Positions 1-7,078 of a stretch of DNA of 64,000 bases are shown in pieces. The translations under genes were made by a program, and so were the position numbers. The notes under the pieces are model-generated. The model did no database searches, was not told the origin of the DNA, and worked only from the letters and a program-made list of their open reading frames with translations. This DNA is from Actinocatenispora rupis (lineage in GTDB: Bacteria; Actinomycetota; Actinomycetes; Mycobacteriales; Micromonosporaceae). Each line of letters begins with the position of its first letter. Position 1 is the first letter of the stretch. The stretch is from NCBI RefSeq assembly GCF_016861975.1, contig NZ_BOMB01000003.1:62001-126000 (forward strand), read 5' to 3'.

Positions 1-949
1 GTTCCACGGCGAGGTCAGTGAGGGCCGGGATGTCGATCTCGACGTCGAAGTGGCCGGCGTTGGCGAGGACGGCGCCGTCGCGCATCAGCGCGAAGTGTTC
101 GGCGCGCAGCACGTCGCGGTTGCCGGTGGCGGTGACGAACACCTCGCCGACCGCGGCCGCCTCCGCCATCGGCAGCACCTGGTACCCGGCGAGCGTGGCG
201 GCCAGCGCGCGCAGCGGGTCGACCTCGGTGACGACCACCCGGGCGCCGAGTCCGCGCGCCCGTTCGGCCACGCCGGTGCCGCACTGGCCGTACCCGGCGA
301 CGACCACGGTGCGGCCGGCGAGCAGCATCGACGTCGCCCGCAGTACTCCGTCCACTGTGGACTGTCCGGTGCCGTACCGGTTGTCGACCAGTAGCCGGGT
401 CGGGGTCTGGTCGAGCGCCACCATCGGGAACCGCAGCGCGCCCGCCCGCGCCATCTGCCGCAGCCGCAGCACGCCGCTGGTGGTCGACTCGCAGCCCGCG
501 CGTACGCCGGCGGCCAGGTCCGCGCGGCCCGCCGCGTGCAGCTCGTCGACCAGGTCACCGCCCTCGTCGAAGATCAGCGTCGGTGCCACGTCCAGCACCG
601 CCGCCACGTGCCGCCGGTACGTCTCGGCGTCGACGCCGCTGCGCGCGAACACCCCCACCCCGTACTCCGCGGCCAGCGCGGCGGCGGTGTCGTCCTGGGT
701 GGACAGCGGGTTGGACGCGGCGAGTCGTACCTCGGCGCCGCCGGCGACGAGCGTGCGCAGGAGTACCGCGGTCTCGGCCGTGACCTGGAGGCACGCGGCG
801 ACCCGGATCCCGGCGAACGGCCGGTCCACGGCGAACCGCTCCCGCAACGCCCGCAGTACCGGCATGGAACGCTCGGCCCAGTCGACCCGGCGTACACCCG
901 CGGCGGCCGAACCCAGGTCGGCCACCTCGTACCGGTCCCCCGCGTCCAT
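1..949 (-). CDS. Adenosylhomocysteinase-like protein, partial (C-terminus beyond window edge)
   Basis: The frame is open from an ATG at 949 down to the window edge, about 316 residues. It is homologous to S-adenosylhomocysteine hydrolases: an STQD motif near residue 83, FDEGGDL near 127, CESTTSG near 153, DNRYGTGQST near 189 and the NAD-binding GYGQCGTG near 219. The DNRYGTGQST form is the variant found in archaeal and thermophile enzymes rather than the DNLYG form. Two positions usually catalytic differ: the CLHMT histidine is Gln55 (CLQVT) and the lysine four residues before the DN aspartate is Arg185. Glu154 and Asp189 are kept. It may therefore act on another nucleoside thioether or be inactive. 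It is divergent from the MazG-like gene with 38 bp between start codons. Confidence 0.85.
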   Translation of the reverse strand, partial: MDAGDRYEVADLGSAAAGVRRVDWAERSMPVLRALRERFAVDRPFAGIRVAACLQVTAETAVLLRTLVAGGAEVRLAASNPLSTQDDTAAALAAEYGVGVFARSGVDAETYRRHVAAVLDVAPTLIFDEGGDLVDELHAAGRADLAAGVRAGCESTTSGVLRLRQMARAGALRFPMVALDQTPTRLLVDNRYGTGQSTVDGVLRATSMLLAGRTVVVAGYGQCGTGVAERARGLGARVVVTEVDPLRALAATLAGYQVLPMAEAAAVGEVFVTATGNRDVLRAEHFALMRDGAVLANAGHFDVEIDIPALTDLAVE

Positions 950-956
950 GATCGGC

Positions 957-981
957 ACCCTAGTCGACGCCGCTGTAGCGT
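957..981. promoter_or_regulatory. Divergent leaderless promoters
   Basis: Only 38 bp separate the two divergent starts. On the minus strand TAGGGT (962-957) lies 7 nt before the ATG at 949; on the plus strand TAGCGT (976-981) lies 6 nt before the ATG at 988. A TANNNT -10 box at this distance is the usual actinobacterial arrangement for leaderless mRNAs, and neither start has a good Shine-Dalgarno sequence. No clear -35 box was seen on either strand. Confidence 0.5.
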
Positions 982-987
982 GCCGGC

Positions 988-1344
988 ATGGACATCGAGG
1001 CGCTCTCCGAGCAGGTCGAGGCGGTGTCCGCCGGGTACGCCGCGGCGTTCGGCATCGACCGGGACGAGCCGTGGTTCCTGCTCAAGCTCCAGGAGGAGAT
1101 GGGCGAGCTGACCCAGGCGTACCTGATGCTGCGGGGGCTGGCCCGGACGAAGGGGCGCACGTCGGAGGAACGGGACGCCGCGTTCCGGGCCGAGGTGGCC
1201 GACGTGTTCTGCCACGTCCTGCTGCTGGCCCGGGCGCACGACGTCGACCTGCCGGCCGAGATCGGGCGCAAGTGGCTCTCCCGACTGGAAGTCCCCTGCC
1301 GGCTGGATCCGCCGGGCTCGGGTGCCCCGCCCGGCCCGGCATGA
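988..1344 (+). CDS. MazG-like nucleotide pyrophosphohydrolase
   Basis: A 118-residue all-alpha NTP pyrophosphatase-like protein. The signature EEMGE (about residues 36-40) followed by EVADV (about 71-75) matches the EExxE...ExxD metal-binding pattern of MazG/dUTPase-type hydrolases, which cleave NTPs or modified nucleotides to NMP and pyrophosphate. The length fits single-domain MazG-like proteins. The ATG is 6 nt downstream of a TANNNT box, so the mRNA is probably leaderless. The TGA at 1342-1344 lies just before a palindrome and the zur gene, so co-transcription with zur is possible. The substrate cannot be told from sequence. Confidence 0.8.
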   Translation: MDIEALSEQVEAVSAGYAAAFGIDRDEPWFLLKLQEEMGELTQAYLMLRGLARTKGRTSEERDAAFRAEVADVFCHVLLLARAHDVDLPAEIGRKWLSRLEVPCRLDPPGSGAPPGPA

Positions 1345-1345
1345 T

Positions 1346-1367
1346 TGCATGGCAATATCGCCATGCA
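1346..1367. promoter_or_regulatory. 22-bp palindrome in front of zur (candidate operator)
   Basis: TGCATGGC (1346-1353) and GCCATGCA (1360-1367) are perfect 8-bp inverted arms around AATATC, whose inner bases are also nearly symmetric: one mismatched pair in 22 bp. It lies directly after the MazG-like stop codon and 23 bp before the GTG start of the Fur-family gene. This is where an autoregulatory operator would be expected. The sequence does not match the known TGAxAATxATTxTCA-like Zur box, so the binding protein is uncertain. Confidence 0.5.
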
Positions 1368-1390
1368 TCGACGCGCGAGGGAGGACGACG

Positions 1391-1810
1391 GTGGCGGACG
1401 GGCGGACCGGGGCGGCACAGACCCGGGCGACGTGGCAGCGCGCCGCCGTACGGGAGCTGCTCGCCGAGACCGACGAGTTCCGCAGCGCGCAGCAGTTGCA
1501 CGAGCTGTTGCGCCGCGGCGGCAGCACGATCGGCCTGACCACCGTGTACCGGGCGCTGCAGAGCCTCGCCGATGCGGGTGAGCTGGACGTCATCACGATC
1601 GCCGGGGACGAGAAGCTCTACCGGCAGTGCGCCGGCAGCGGTCACCACCACCACCTGGTGTGCCGCGTCTGCGGGCGTACCCGGGAGGTCGACGTACCCG
1701 CCGCGGAGAAGGCCGCCACCCAGCTCGCCGCGCGCTACGGGTACGACCAGGTGCGGCACACGGTGGAGATCTTCGGCCGCTGCCCGGAGTGCGCCGCCAG
1801 CGGCGCCTGA
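1391..1810 (+). CDS. zur: Zur-type zinc uptake regulator (Fur family)
   Basis: A 139-residue Fur-family metalloregulator. The winged helix has the typical TVYRALQSLADAGELD recognition region; the HHHHLVC run with CRVCG, and FGRCPEC near the C-terminus, supply the two CxxC pairs of the structural zinc site and histidines of the regulatory site. It closely resembles actinobacterial Zur (HHHHLVCRxCG...HTIEIFGxC pattern) rather than FurA. The GTG at 1391 is chosen because GGAGG (1380-1384) lies 6 nt upstream; the in-frame ATG at 1349 has no such site and lies inside the palindrome. A 32-bp tandem duplication begins in its last codons. When Zn-loaded it should repress zinc uptake genes; none is in the window. 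Confidence 0.82.
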   Translation: MADGRTGAAQTRATWQRAAVRELLAETDEFRSAQQLHELLRRGGSTIGLTTVYRALQSLADAGELDVITIAGDEKLYRQCAGSGHHHHLVCRVCGRTREVDVPAAEKAATQLAARYGYDQVRHTVEIFGRCPECAASGA

Positions 1811-1857
1811 GCGTTCCAGCGCCGACCGCCAGCGGCGCCTGAGCGTTCCGGCGCCGA
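1794..1857. repeat. Tandem 32-bp duplication at the 3' end of zur
   Basis: The segment 1794-1825, which contains the last codons and stop of zur, is repeated head to tail at 1826-1857 with a single difference (A at 1818, G at 1850). The copy carries a second, out-of-use stop. A recent slippage or unequal-crossover duplication is the simplest reading. Confidence 0.85.
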
Positions 1858-2098
1858 GCGCCACCCGCAACGTTCCACCGCCGCGCCGCGACGACGGCCC
1901 GGCGTGCCGTCCCACCGCGCCCGGATCCGGTGCCACCCGGTCACGGGACGATCACCCGAACGTGGACACGACCGACCAGCCGGCGAACTCGTTGCCCCGG
2001 GTACCGCATCGAACACCCAGTACCCAAAACCCTCCGTGCCCGTTAGAACCACACAGAGAAACCCCATCAGGTACGAGAGTGGTCTCAAGGAGGCGAGC

Positions 2099-3454
2099 GT
2101 GGCCGAACCGGCCCACAGCACCACCCCGCCCCCGGCACCGGACCGCCGGAACACGACGGCGTGGCGCACCGCCCTCGCCGCCGTCACCCGGTACGCGAAG
2201 GCCAACGGCCACACGTACCCGCCGCGCGACGCCCGTACGCCGGACGGCCGGAACCTCGCGACCTGGGTGAGCAACGCGCGGTACGCGTACCACCGGGGCA
2301 CGTTGAGCCGGGACCGCGTCGAGGCGCTGGAGGCCGTACCGCACTGGGTGTGGCGGACGAAGAACCCGCGGCGAAGACTGGACACCGGCCTCGCCCGGTG
2401 GAACCTCGGCTTTCCCCACCTCGCCGCCTGGGTCGCCGACCACGGTCGCATCCCGCCCGTCGGCGCGGTCGCCGACGACGGGTACCCGGTCGGCCGCTTC
2501 GCCCGCAACTGCCGCCAGCACCGCGCCCGGCTCACCACCGACCAGCGCGCCGCGCTGCTGCGGTTGCCCGCCTGGACGTGGGACGTGGCCGCCGACCGCC
2601 GGCGTACCGCGGCGGACCGGCTCGGGCAACTCCGTACGTTCGTCGGCCGGCACCGCCATCTGCCGCAGCCCGACGCCGACGACCCGGCCGAACGCACTCT
2701 CGCCGGCTGGCTGCGCCGCTCCCACCCGACCCTCGCCGGCCAACTCGCCGAGGTACGCGCCGCCGCGGTGCCGGACACGTGGCTGCGCCGGTACCGGCTG
2801 GCGGCGGCCGGCGACACCAGCAAGTCGACGGTGGAGTGGATGAGCCGGCAGCGCTCCGCCGCCCGCCGCGGCGAACTCCCCGAACCGCACCGCGAACTGT
2901 TCGCCACTCTCCGCGGCAGCCAGGAACGCCGCTGGCACCAGCGCGCCACCGAACTCCGCGCCGCGGTACGCCGGGGTCGGCGGCCCACCGAGTCCGCGCT
3001 CGGCTGGCTCGCCCGGCAACGCCGCCGCGACGAACGCGGCACCCTCACCGACGCGCAGCACACCGAACTCGCCGAGCTGACCGGCCTGGTCACGCGGTTC
3101 CGCGCCGAGAACCCGCCGCGCCGCCCACCCGTCGCCTGCCAACGACCCGGCTGTACGACGCGGATCCAGCCGCCGGCGCGCGGCCGCGCCCCCCGGTACT
3201 GCGGGCGTACGTGTGCCGCCGCCGCGCGCCGCCGCGCGTCCGCGACGACCCCGACGGCCAGGTCCGCCGCCGCGCTGATCCGGTTGGTACCGGCGCTCGA
3301 ACGGGTCGCCGCCGGTCGCACGGCCGGGCTGCCCGCACTCACCCGCCGCGTCCAGCGCGCCGCGGACGCGCTCGCCACCGGCACCCACCGGGTACGGCCG
3401 GCCGCGACCCGTACCCGGCGGCGGCGCTGGCGCGCGACCACCACCGTCCACTGA
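2099..3454 (+). CDS. Helicase-associated (HA) domain repeat protein with C-terminal zinc-finger-like motif
   Basis: A basic, Arg-rich protein of 451 residues. It has successive HA-type modules (about 65-70 residues each; patterns such as ...LATWVSNARYAYHRGTL... and ...VGRFARNCRQHRARL...), which in other proteins follow a helicase core and bind nucleic acid. No helicase motor is present here. Near the C-terminus CQRPGCTTR and YCGRTCAAAAR place four cysteines in a zinc-knuckle-like arrangement, followed by a basic tail. The GTG at 2099 has GGAGG (2089-2093) 5 nt upstream; an open extension to 1904 lacks signals. Function unknown; DNA or RNA binding is an inference. Confidence 0.7.
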   Translation: MAEPAHSTTPPPAPDRRNTTAWRTALAAVTRYAKANGHTYPPRDARTPDGRNLATWVSNARYAYHRGTLSRDRVEALEAVPHWVWRTKNPRRRLDTGLARWNLGFPHLAAWVADHGRIPPVGAVADDGYPVGRFARNCRQHRARLTTDQRAALLRLPAWTWDVAADRRRTAADRLGQLRTFVGRHRHLPQPDADDPAERTLAGWLRRSHPTLAGQLAEVRAAAVPDTWLRRYRLAAAGDTSKSTVEWMSRQRSAARRGELPEPHRELFATLRGSQERRWHQRATELRAAVRRGRRPTESALGWLARQRRRDERGTLTDAQHTELAELTGLVTRFRAENPPRRPPVACQRPGCTTRIQPPARGRAPRYCGRTCAAAARRRASATTPTARSAAALIRLVPALERVAAGRTAGLPALTRRVQRAADALATGTHRVRPAATRTRRRRWRATTTVH

Positions 3455-3476
3455 GGACGGTCGGACCGGCGGCGGC

Positions 3477-3495
3477 ACCGTCCGGTACGGACGGT
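3477..3495. terminator. Hairpin between convergent genes
   Basis: ACCGTCCG (3477-3484) and CGGACGGT (3488-3495) form an 8-bp stem with a 3-nt loop in the 40-bp gap between the convergent HA-domain and amidohydrolase genes. A bidirectional terminator is likely; there is no T-run, as is common in actinomycetes. Confidence 0.5.
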
Positions 3496-4757
3496 CAGAG
3501 CGGCAGCCGCGCGGCGGAGTCCCGCGCCGCCGCCACCGCCGCCGGTACGTCCGCGAGCAGGCGCCCGGCGCGCTTCACCACGCGCCCGGCGACGAGCACG
3601 GTGTCCACGTTGCCGGGATGCGCACCGAGTACGACGGCGGCGGCCGGGTCGGTGACCGGCGCGAGGTTGACGGCGTCGGCGCGCAGCAGCACGAGGTCGG
3701 CGGCGAGCCCGACGGCCACCGCGCCCGTACGGTCGGCGAGCCCGGCGACGGCGGCACCGTCCGCCGTCGCCAGCCGCAGTACGTCGGCGGCGGTGGGCAA
3801 CGGCTCGCCGACCGGCGTGTCGCGGCGCCACGACGCCAGCGCGAGCCGCATCTGGCTGAACAGGTCGGCGCTCGCGGCCACCTCGGTGTCGGTCGACAGC
3901 GATGCGCGTACGCCGGCCCGCCGCAGCCGGCGCAGTGCCGTGCCCGCCCCGACCCCCGGCATCACCAGCTCGGTCTGCGGGCTGACCGACACCCCCACCC
4001 CGTACTCGGCGAGCAGCGCCAGGTCGGTGTCACTCGCACCCGTCGCGTGCACGACGGTGAGGTCGGGGCCGAGCAGCTTCGCGTCGGCGAGCGCGCCGAT
4101 GCCGTCCGGGTGGTCGCCCGGCGCGCCGCCCGCGACGTGCGCGCTCACCGGTACGCCGAGGTCGCGGGCCAGGGCGAGGTCGGCCCGGGTGGTGTCCAGA
4201 TCGCTGAAGTCCGGCCCGCGTACGGCAAGGGCCAGCGTGACGAGCGCGTCGTCGTCGGGCAGCAGCTCGGCGCGGACCCGTCGTACGTCGGCGGGGTGCG
4301 GGCCGACGTGCCCGCCGGCCCAGCCGTGCGCGAAGACGGCGCGGACGCCGGCGTCGCGCAACGCCCGTACGGACGCGTCGGCGTGCGCGGGCGTGGCCAT
4401 CACGTGCGCCCAGTCGACGACCGTGGTGATGCCGGCGTCGAGCGCGGCGAGCGCGCCGAGCAGCGTCCCCGCGTACACGTCGGCGGGCCGGAACGCGGCG
4501 CCGAGCGGGCCGAACATCCGGGCCGCGTAGTCGCCGAGGGTCCAGTCGGATCCGGTCTGCCGCAACGCGGTCTGCCAGGTGTGCCGGTGCGTGTCGACGA
4601 ACCCCGGCAGGACGAGCGTGCCGGCCGCGTCGATCACCTCCACCCCCGGCGGTACGGCGAGGTCCGGGCCGACCGCGGCGATCCGCCCGCCGCGCACCAG
4701 TACGTCGGCGTGGGTGTCGGGGTCGACGAGCCGGCCGCCGCGGATCAGGACGTCCAT
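3495..4757 (-). CDS. Amidohydrolase (cytosine deaminase / chlorohydrolase-like)
   Basis: A 420-residue metal-dependent hydrolase of the amidohydrolase superfamily. The N-terminal beta-sandwich (DVLIRGGRLVDPDT...) leads to the metal-binding HRH near residue 58; further superfamily positions are SAHVAGG (near 205), VHATG and the STDT segment (near 292) that carries the catalytic Asp. The C-terminal part returns to the sandwich with ADLVLLRADA. Members deaminate or dechlorinate N-heterocycles or guanidino compounds; the substrate is not evident. It starts at ATG 4757 with GGAGG just upstream and is divergent from a MarR regulator, with an inverted repeat between them, suggesting control by that regulator. 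Confidence 0.8.
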   Translation of the reverse strand: MDVLIRGGRLVDPDTHADVLVRGGRIAAVGPDLAVPPGVEVIDAAGTLVLPGFVDTHRHTWQTALRQTGSDWTLGDYAARMFGPLGAAFRPADVYAGTLLGALAALDAGITTVVDWAHVMATPAHADASVRALRDAGVRAVFAHGWAGGHVGPHPADVRRVRAELLPDDDALVTLALAVRGPDFSDLDTTRADLALARDLGVPVSAHVAGGAPGDHPDGIGALADAKLLGPDLTVVHATGASDTDLALLAEYGVGVSVSPQTELVMPGVGAGTALRRLRRAGVRASLSTDTEVAASADLFSQMRLALASWRRDTPVGEPLPTAADVLRLATADGAAVAGLADRTGAVAVGLAADLVLLRADAVNLAPVTDPAAAVVLGAHPGNVDTVLVAGRVVKRAGRLLADVPAAVAAARDSAARLPL

Positions 4758-4775
4758 CCAAGTACCTCCGTAGAA

Positions 4776-4791
4776 AGCTTTTTGAAAAGCT
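4776..4791. promoter_or_regulatory. Inverted repeat between amidohydrolase and marR-type gene (candidate operator)
   Basis: AGCTTTT (4776-4782) and AAAAGCT (4785-4791) are perfect 7-bp arms with a 2-bp centre, in an AT-rich island unlike its surroundings; a further AAAGCT copy follows at 4798-4803. MarR proteins bind such 16-20 bp palindromes between divergent genes, so this is the likely shared operator. Confidence 0.6.
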
Positions 4792-4818
4792 ACAGAGAAA
4801 GCTAGCAGGGAAGCCCGA

Positions 4819-4824
4819 TAGGCT
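4819..4824 (+). promoter_or_regulatory. -10 box of a leaderless marR-type transcript
   Basis: TAGGCT ends 7 nt before the ATG at 4832 and no Shine-Dalgarno is present, so transcription probably starts at the start codon. Confidence 0.4.
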
Positions 4825-4831
4825 CAACCGC

Positions 4832-5347
4832 ATGAAGGTGACGCGGACCGACCCGGTGGACGACCTGGTCGCCGCCTGGCGCGCCGAACTGCCCGAGGTC
4901 GAGCTCGGCCCCCTGGAGATCGGCAAGCGCGTCGCGCGGCTCACCGTGCTGCTCGACGACGCCGCCGCGCCTGAGCTGACCCGGCTCGGCCTGACCAAGG
5001 CCGAGTACCAGATCCTGGCGACGCTGCGGTCGGTCGGGAAGCCCTACCGCCGCCGGCAGAACGAACTCGCCGCCTCGCTGCTGCTGTCCTCCGGCGGTAC
5101 CACCAACGTGGTGCACCGGCTGGTCGCCGCCGGCCTCGTCGTCCGCGAGCCGGACCCGGGCGACCGGCGCGGCTCCGCGGTCCGCCTCACCGACGAGGGC
5201 GTCGAGCGCGCCGAGGAGGCCGTCCTCGCGACGAACGCCGCGCACGCCGCCCTGTTCGCCCACCTCGACGCCGACACCACCGCCGCGCTCACCACACAGC
5301 TGCGCGCCACGCTCCGCGCACTGGACCGCCCCGGCCGCCGCCACTGA
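4832..5347 (+). CDS. MarR family transcriptional regulator
   Basis: A 171-residue MarR-type regulator. A helical dimerisation segment precedes the winged helix: LTKAEYQILATLRSVG (about residues 53-68), recognition helix around SSGGTTNVVHRLVAAGLV, and the wing PDPGDRRGSAVRLT typical of the family (DxRG/S). It is divergent from the amidohydrolase and separated from it by an AT-rich inverted repeat, so it probably represses both genes and responds to the amidohydrolase's substrate or product. The ligand is unknown. Confidence 0.85.
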   Translation: MKVTRTDPVDDLVAAWRAELPEVELGPLEIGKRVARLTVLLDDAAAPELTRLGLTKAEYQILATLRSVGKPYRRRQNELAASLLLSSGGTTNVVHRLVAAGLVVREPDPGDRRGSAVRLTDEGVERAEEAVLATNAAHAALFAHLDADTTAALTTQLRATLRALDRPGRRH

Positions 5348-5484
5348 CGATTCGCTTGCGCCACAAGGCAACGCCGTCACGGCTGGCCGCGACACCCGCC
5401 CGCGACGCCCGCGCTCACGCGCCCGCCTCGCCGCGTCCGCGGTGAACGCCGGTCGCTGACGCCCGACCGCGTGGTGGTCCCCGG

Positions 5485-6738
5485 CTACGCGGTGGGTGAG
5501 GCGACGACGCTGCGGCGGGTCGGGGTGCCGGCCGTACCGCTGCGGGTGGACGGGCGCGGCTTCGCGAGTTCGCCCGGGGGCTGGCCGGTGGAGTGCGACG
5601 GCTTCGGCGGCAGCGGCGTACGCGGGATGTTGCCGGGGACGGAGGCGACCGCGAGCGGCGGGCCGAGGTGCGCCGACAGCCAGTCGAACGCCGGGCCCTC
5701 GATCGCCCGCCACGTCACCATGTTGTGCCCACCGGTGTTCACCTCGACCTGGGTGAGGTGCACCGGGCCCGGGTGGCGGCGCAGCGCGGCGGCGAACAGG
5801 TGCGCCTCCTTGCACGGCTCCGGGTCGGGCTTGGCGCACGCCGAGTACAGCGAGATGCCGGGCAGGTGCCGGGCGTGTTCCAGCTGCCACAACGGATAGC
5901 TGGCCTGGCGGGCTTTCACGTTGCCGTGGAACAGGTTGCCCGTACCGCGATCCTGGTACGGGATGAAGTAGCCGGACATGGCGGCGCCCGCGGCGTAGCC
6001 GTACCCGGGTTGGAACGCGAGGTTGTTCACGCAGAACCCGCCGGTGGAGTACCCGATGAGGCCCCAGCCGTCGCGGGTGAGCGCGGCGCGGAACTTGGTC
6101 CGGACGACCTGCTGCACGTCCCGCGTCAGGTACGTGGCGAACTGGTCGCCGCCGACCGCGTTGATGCACTCGGAGTCGCGCCACTTGTTCGTCTGCTGGG
6201 TCGGCATCACGACGATGGTCGGCGCCATCCGGCCGGCGGCGATCTCCGCGTCGAGGATGCGCGGCAGGTGCAGTGTGTGGGTCCAGCGCTCCGGCGTGCC
6301 GGGGAACCCGTCCAGCGCCTCGACCACCGGGAACCGCCGGTGCGTCCACCCCTTCTGGCTGTACTGCGGGGGCAGGTAGACGAGCGCCGGCAGGTCGAGC
6401 CCGGAGCGCGCGCCGGGAATCCTGAGCGACATCACGATGCCGTGGCCGTGCTTGTTCGCCGCGTCGGCGGCGGCCTTGCGGTCCAGCGTGCCCGACGCCG
6501 CCGCCTGCGTCTTCGTACCCTCGGCGCCGAGCAGGTCGTCCCAGCTGGTGAAGAAGTCCTGCTTGCGGTTGATCTCCAGCCCGATGGCCAGGCTGAACAG
6601 CAGCTGCCCGCACACGACGAGCGCGATCGTACGGACCAGGCGCAGGGTGCGCCAACGCCACCCGTACACGGCGAGGACCGGCATGGCCAGGGCCAGCAGT
6701 CCGACGACCACCAACAGCGGCCTTCCGGTCAGACTCAT
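5485..6738 (-). CDS. Membrane-anchored esterase of the esterase-D / mycolyltransferase fold
   Basis: A 417-residue alpha/beta hydrolase. Two hydrophobic helices at the N-terminus (about residues 7-22 and 35-53) anchor it in the membrane, and the catalytic domain should face outward. The nucleophile elbow GYSTGG is near residue 224; upstream LVYLPPQY and VVMPTQQTN and the later NTGGHNMVTW (candidate catalytic His) match the PF00756 family that includes S-formylglutathione hydrolases and corynebacterial mycolyltransferases. The Pro/Ser/Arg-rich 60-residue tail is probably disordered. Real mycolyl transfer is unlikely outside Mycobacteriales; a generic cell-surface esterase is the safe call. Confidence 0.75.
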   Translation of the reverse strand: MSLTGRPLLVVVGLLALAMPVLAVYGWRWRTLRLVRTIALVVCGQLLFSLAIGLEINRKQDFFTSWDDLLGAEGTKTQAAASGTLDRKAAADAANKHGHGIVMSLRIPGARSGLDLPALVYLPPQYSQKGWTHRRFPVVEALDGFPGTPERWTHTLHLPRILDAEIAAGRMAPTIVVMPTQQTNKWRDSECINAVGGDQFATYLTRDVQQVVRTKFRAALTRDGWGLIGYSTGGFCVNNLAFQPGYGYAAGAAMSGYFIPYQDRGTGNLFHGNVKARQASYPLWQLEHARHLPGISLYSACAKPDPEPCKEAHLFAAALRRHPGPVHLTQVEVNTGGHNMVTWRAIEGPAFDWLSAHLGPPLAVASVPGNIPRTPLPPKPSHSTGQPPGELAKPRPSTRSGTAGTPTRRSVVASPTA

Positions 6739-6814
6739 GGCGTAAGGCTAGAAACACCACAGCAAGACACCGGCAAATCTCGGGCAACGGGAGGTACTCG
6801 TCACCCGCGGCAAC

Positions 6815-6851
6815 CTAAGAGGTCCTGACAGAAAGGACTGTCGGGACCTCT
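6815..6851. repeat. Dispersed palindromic repeat element, copy 1
   Basis: AGAGGTCC (6818-6825) pairs with GGACCTCT (6844-6851), and GACAG (6827-6831) pairs with CTGTC (6838-6842) around a 6-nt loop; the only interruption is T6826 opposite G6843 (a G-U pair in RNA). The first 31 nt from CCTAAGAGG are identical to the element at 28284. It lies in a divergent intergenic gap, so it is not simply a terminator. Confidence 0.8.
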
Positions 6852-6961
6852 AAATGGGTTGCGCGGCGTCGTACTGCCGATAGTGTGTGCGCTCGATGCC
6901 GGTGCTCCGGCAGGTCGAGCTGCCGGCGGTGCCGGCGGGGTGCGAAGGGAGGCGTGACCTC

Positions 6962-7036
6962 ATGGCTGCCGATGTCATTCGGCGCGCCTTCGTGTGCGCG
7001 TCAGACGCCTTCCGCTTCGCCCAGCCCACCGCCTGA
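6962..7036 (+). CDS. Possible 24-residue leader peptide ahead of the RIO kinase
   Basis: ATG at 6962 is followed by 23 sense codons and TGA at 7034-7036. GGGAGG lies about 10 nt upstream. Codon third positions are mostly G/C. It ends 42 nt before the kinase start. There is no recognisable motif; it may be chance. Confidence 0.25.
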   Translation: MAADVIRRAFVCASDAFRFAQPTA

Positions 7037-7078
7037 GTCACGTGCCCGCGGTGGGCCACTCCCGAGGAGACCACCGCA

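Larger units (their letters stand above)
6739..7078. other. 340-bp divergent intergenic region
   Basis: The region between the esterase start and the RIO kinase start holds the palindromic repeat element at 6815-6851 and a possible 24-codon leader ORF at 6962-7036. No convincing -35/-10 pair was picked out on either strand. Confidence 0.5.

Noticed and set aside
1349-1390. Longer zur start at ATG 1349
   Set aside because: No Shine-Dalgarno, lies inside the palindrome, and adds residues absent from the family; GTG 1391 is better.
18-1538. 506-residue open frame on the plus strand
   Set aside because: Antisense and out of frame with the SAH-hydrolase-like, MazG-like and zur genes; Ser/Arg/Ala-rich product with no motifs.
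1735-3831. 698-residue open frame on the minus strand
   Set aside because: Shadow of the HA-domain gene, with Arg-rich low-complexity translation; the plus-strand frame has domain structure, a ribosome binding site and correct third-position bias.
5485-6738. Mycolyltransferase (antigen 85 type)
   Set aside because: Fold is shared, but the flanking genes and the rest of the window show no mycolic acid or mycolata features; called as a general esterase.
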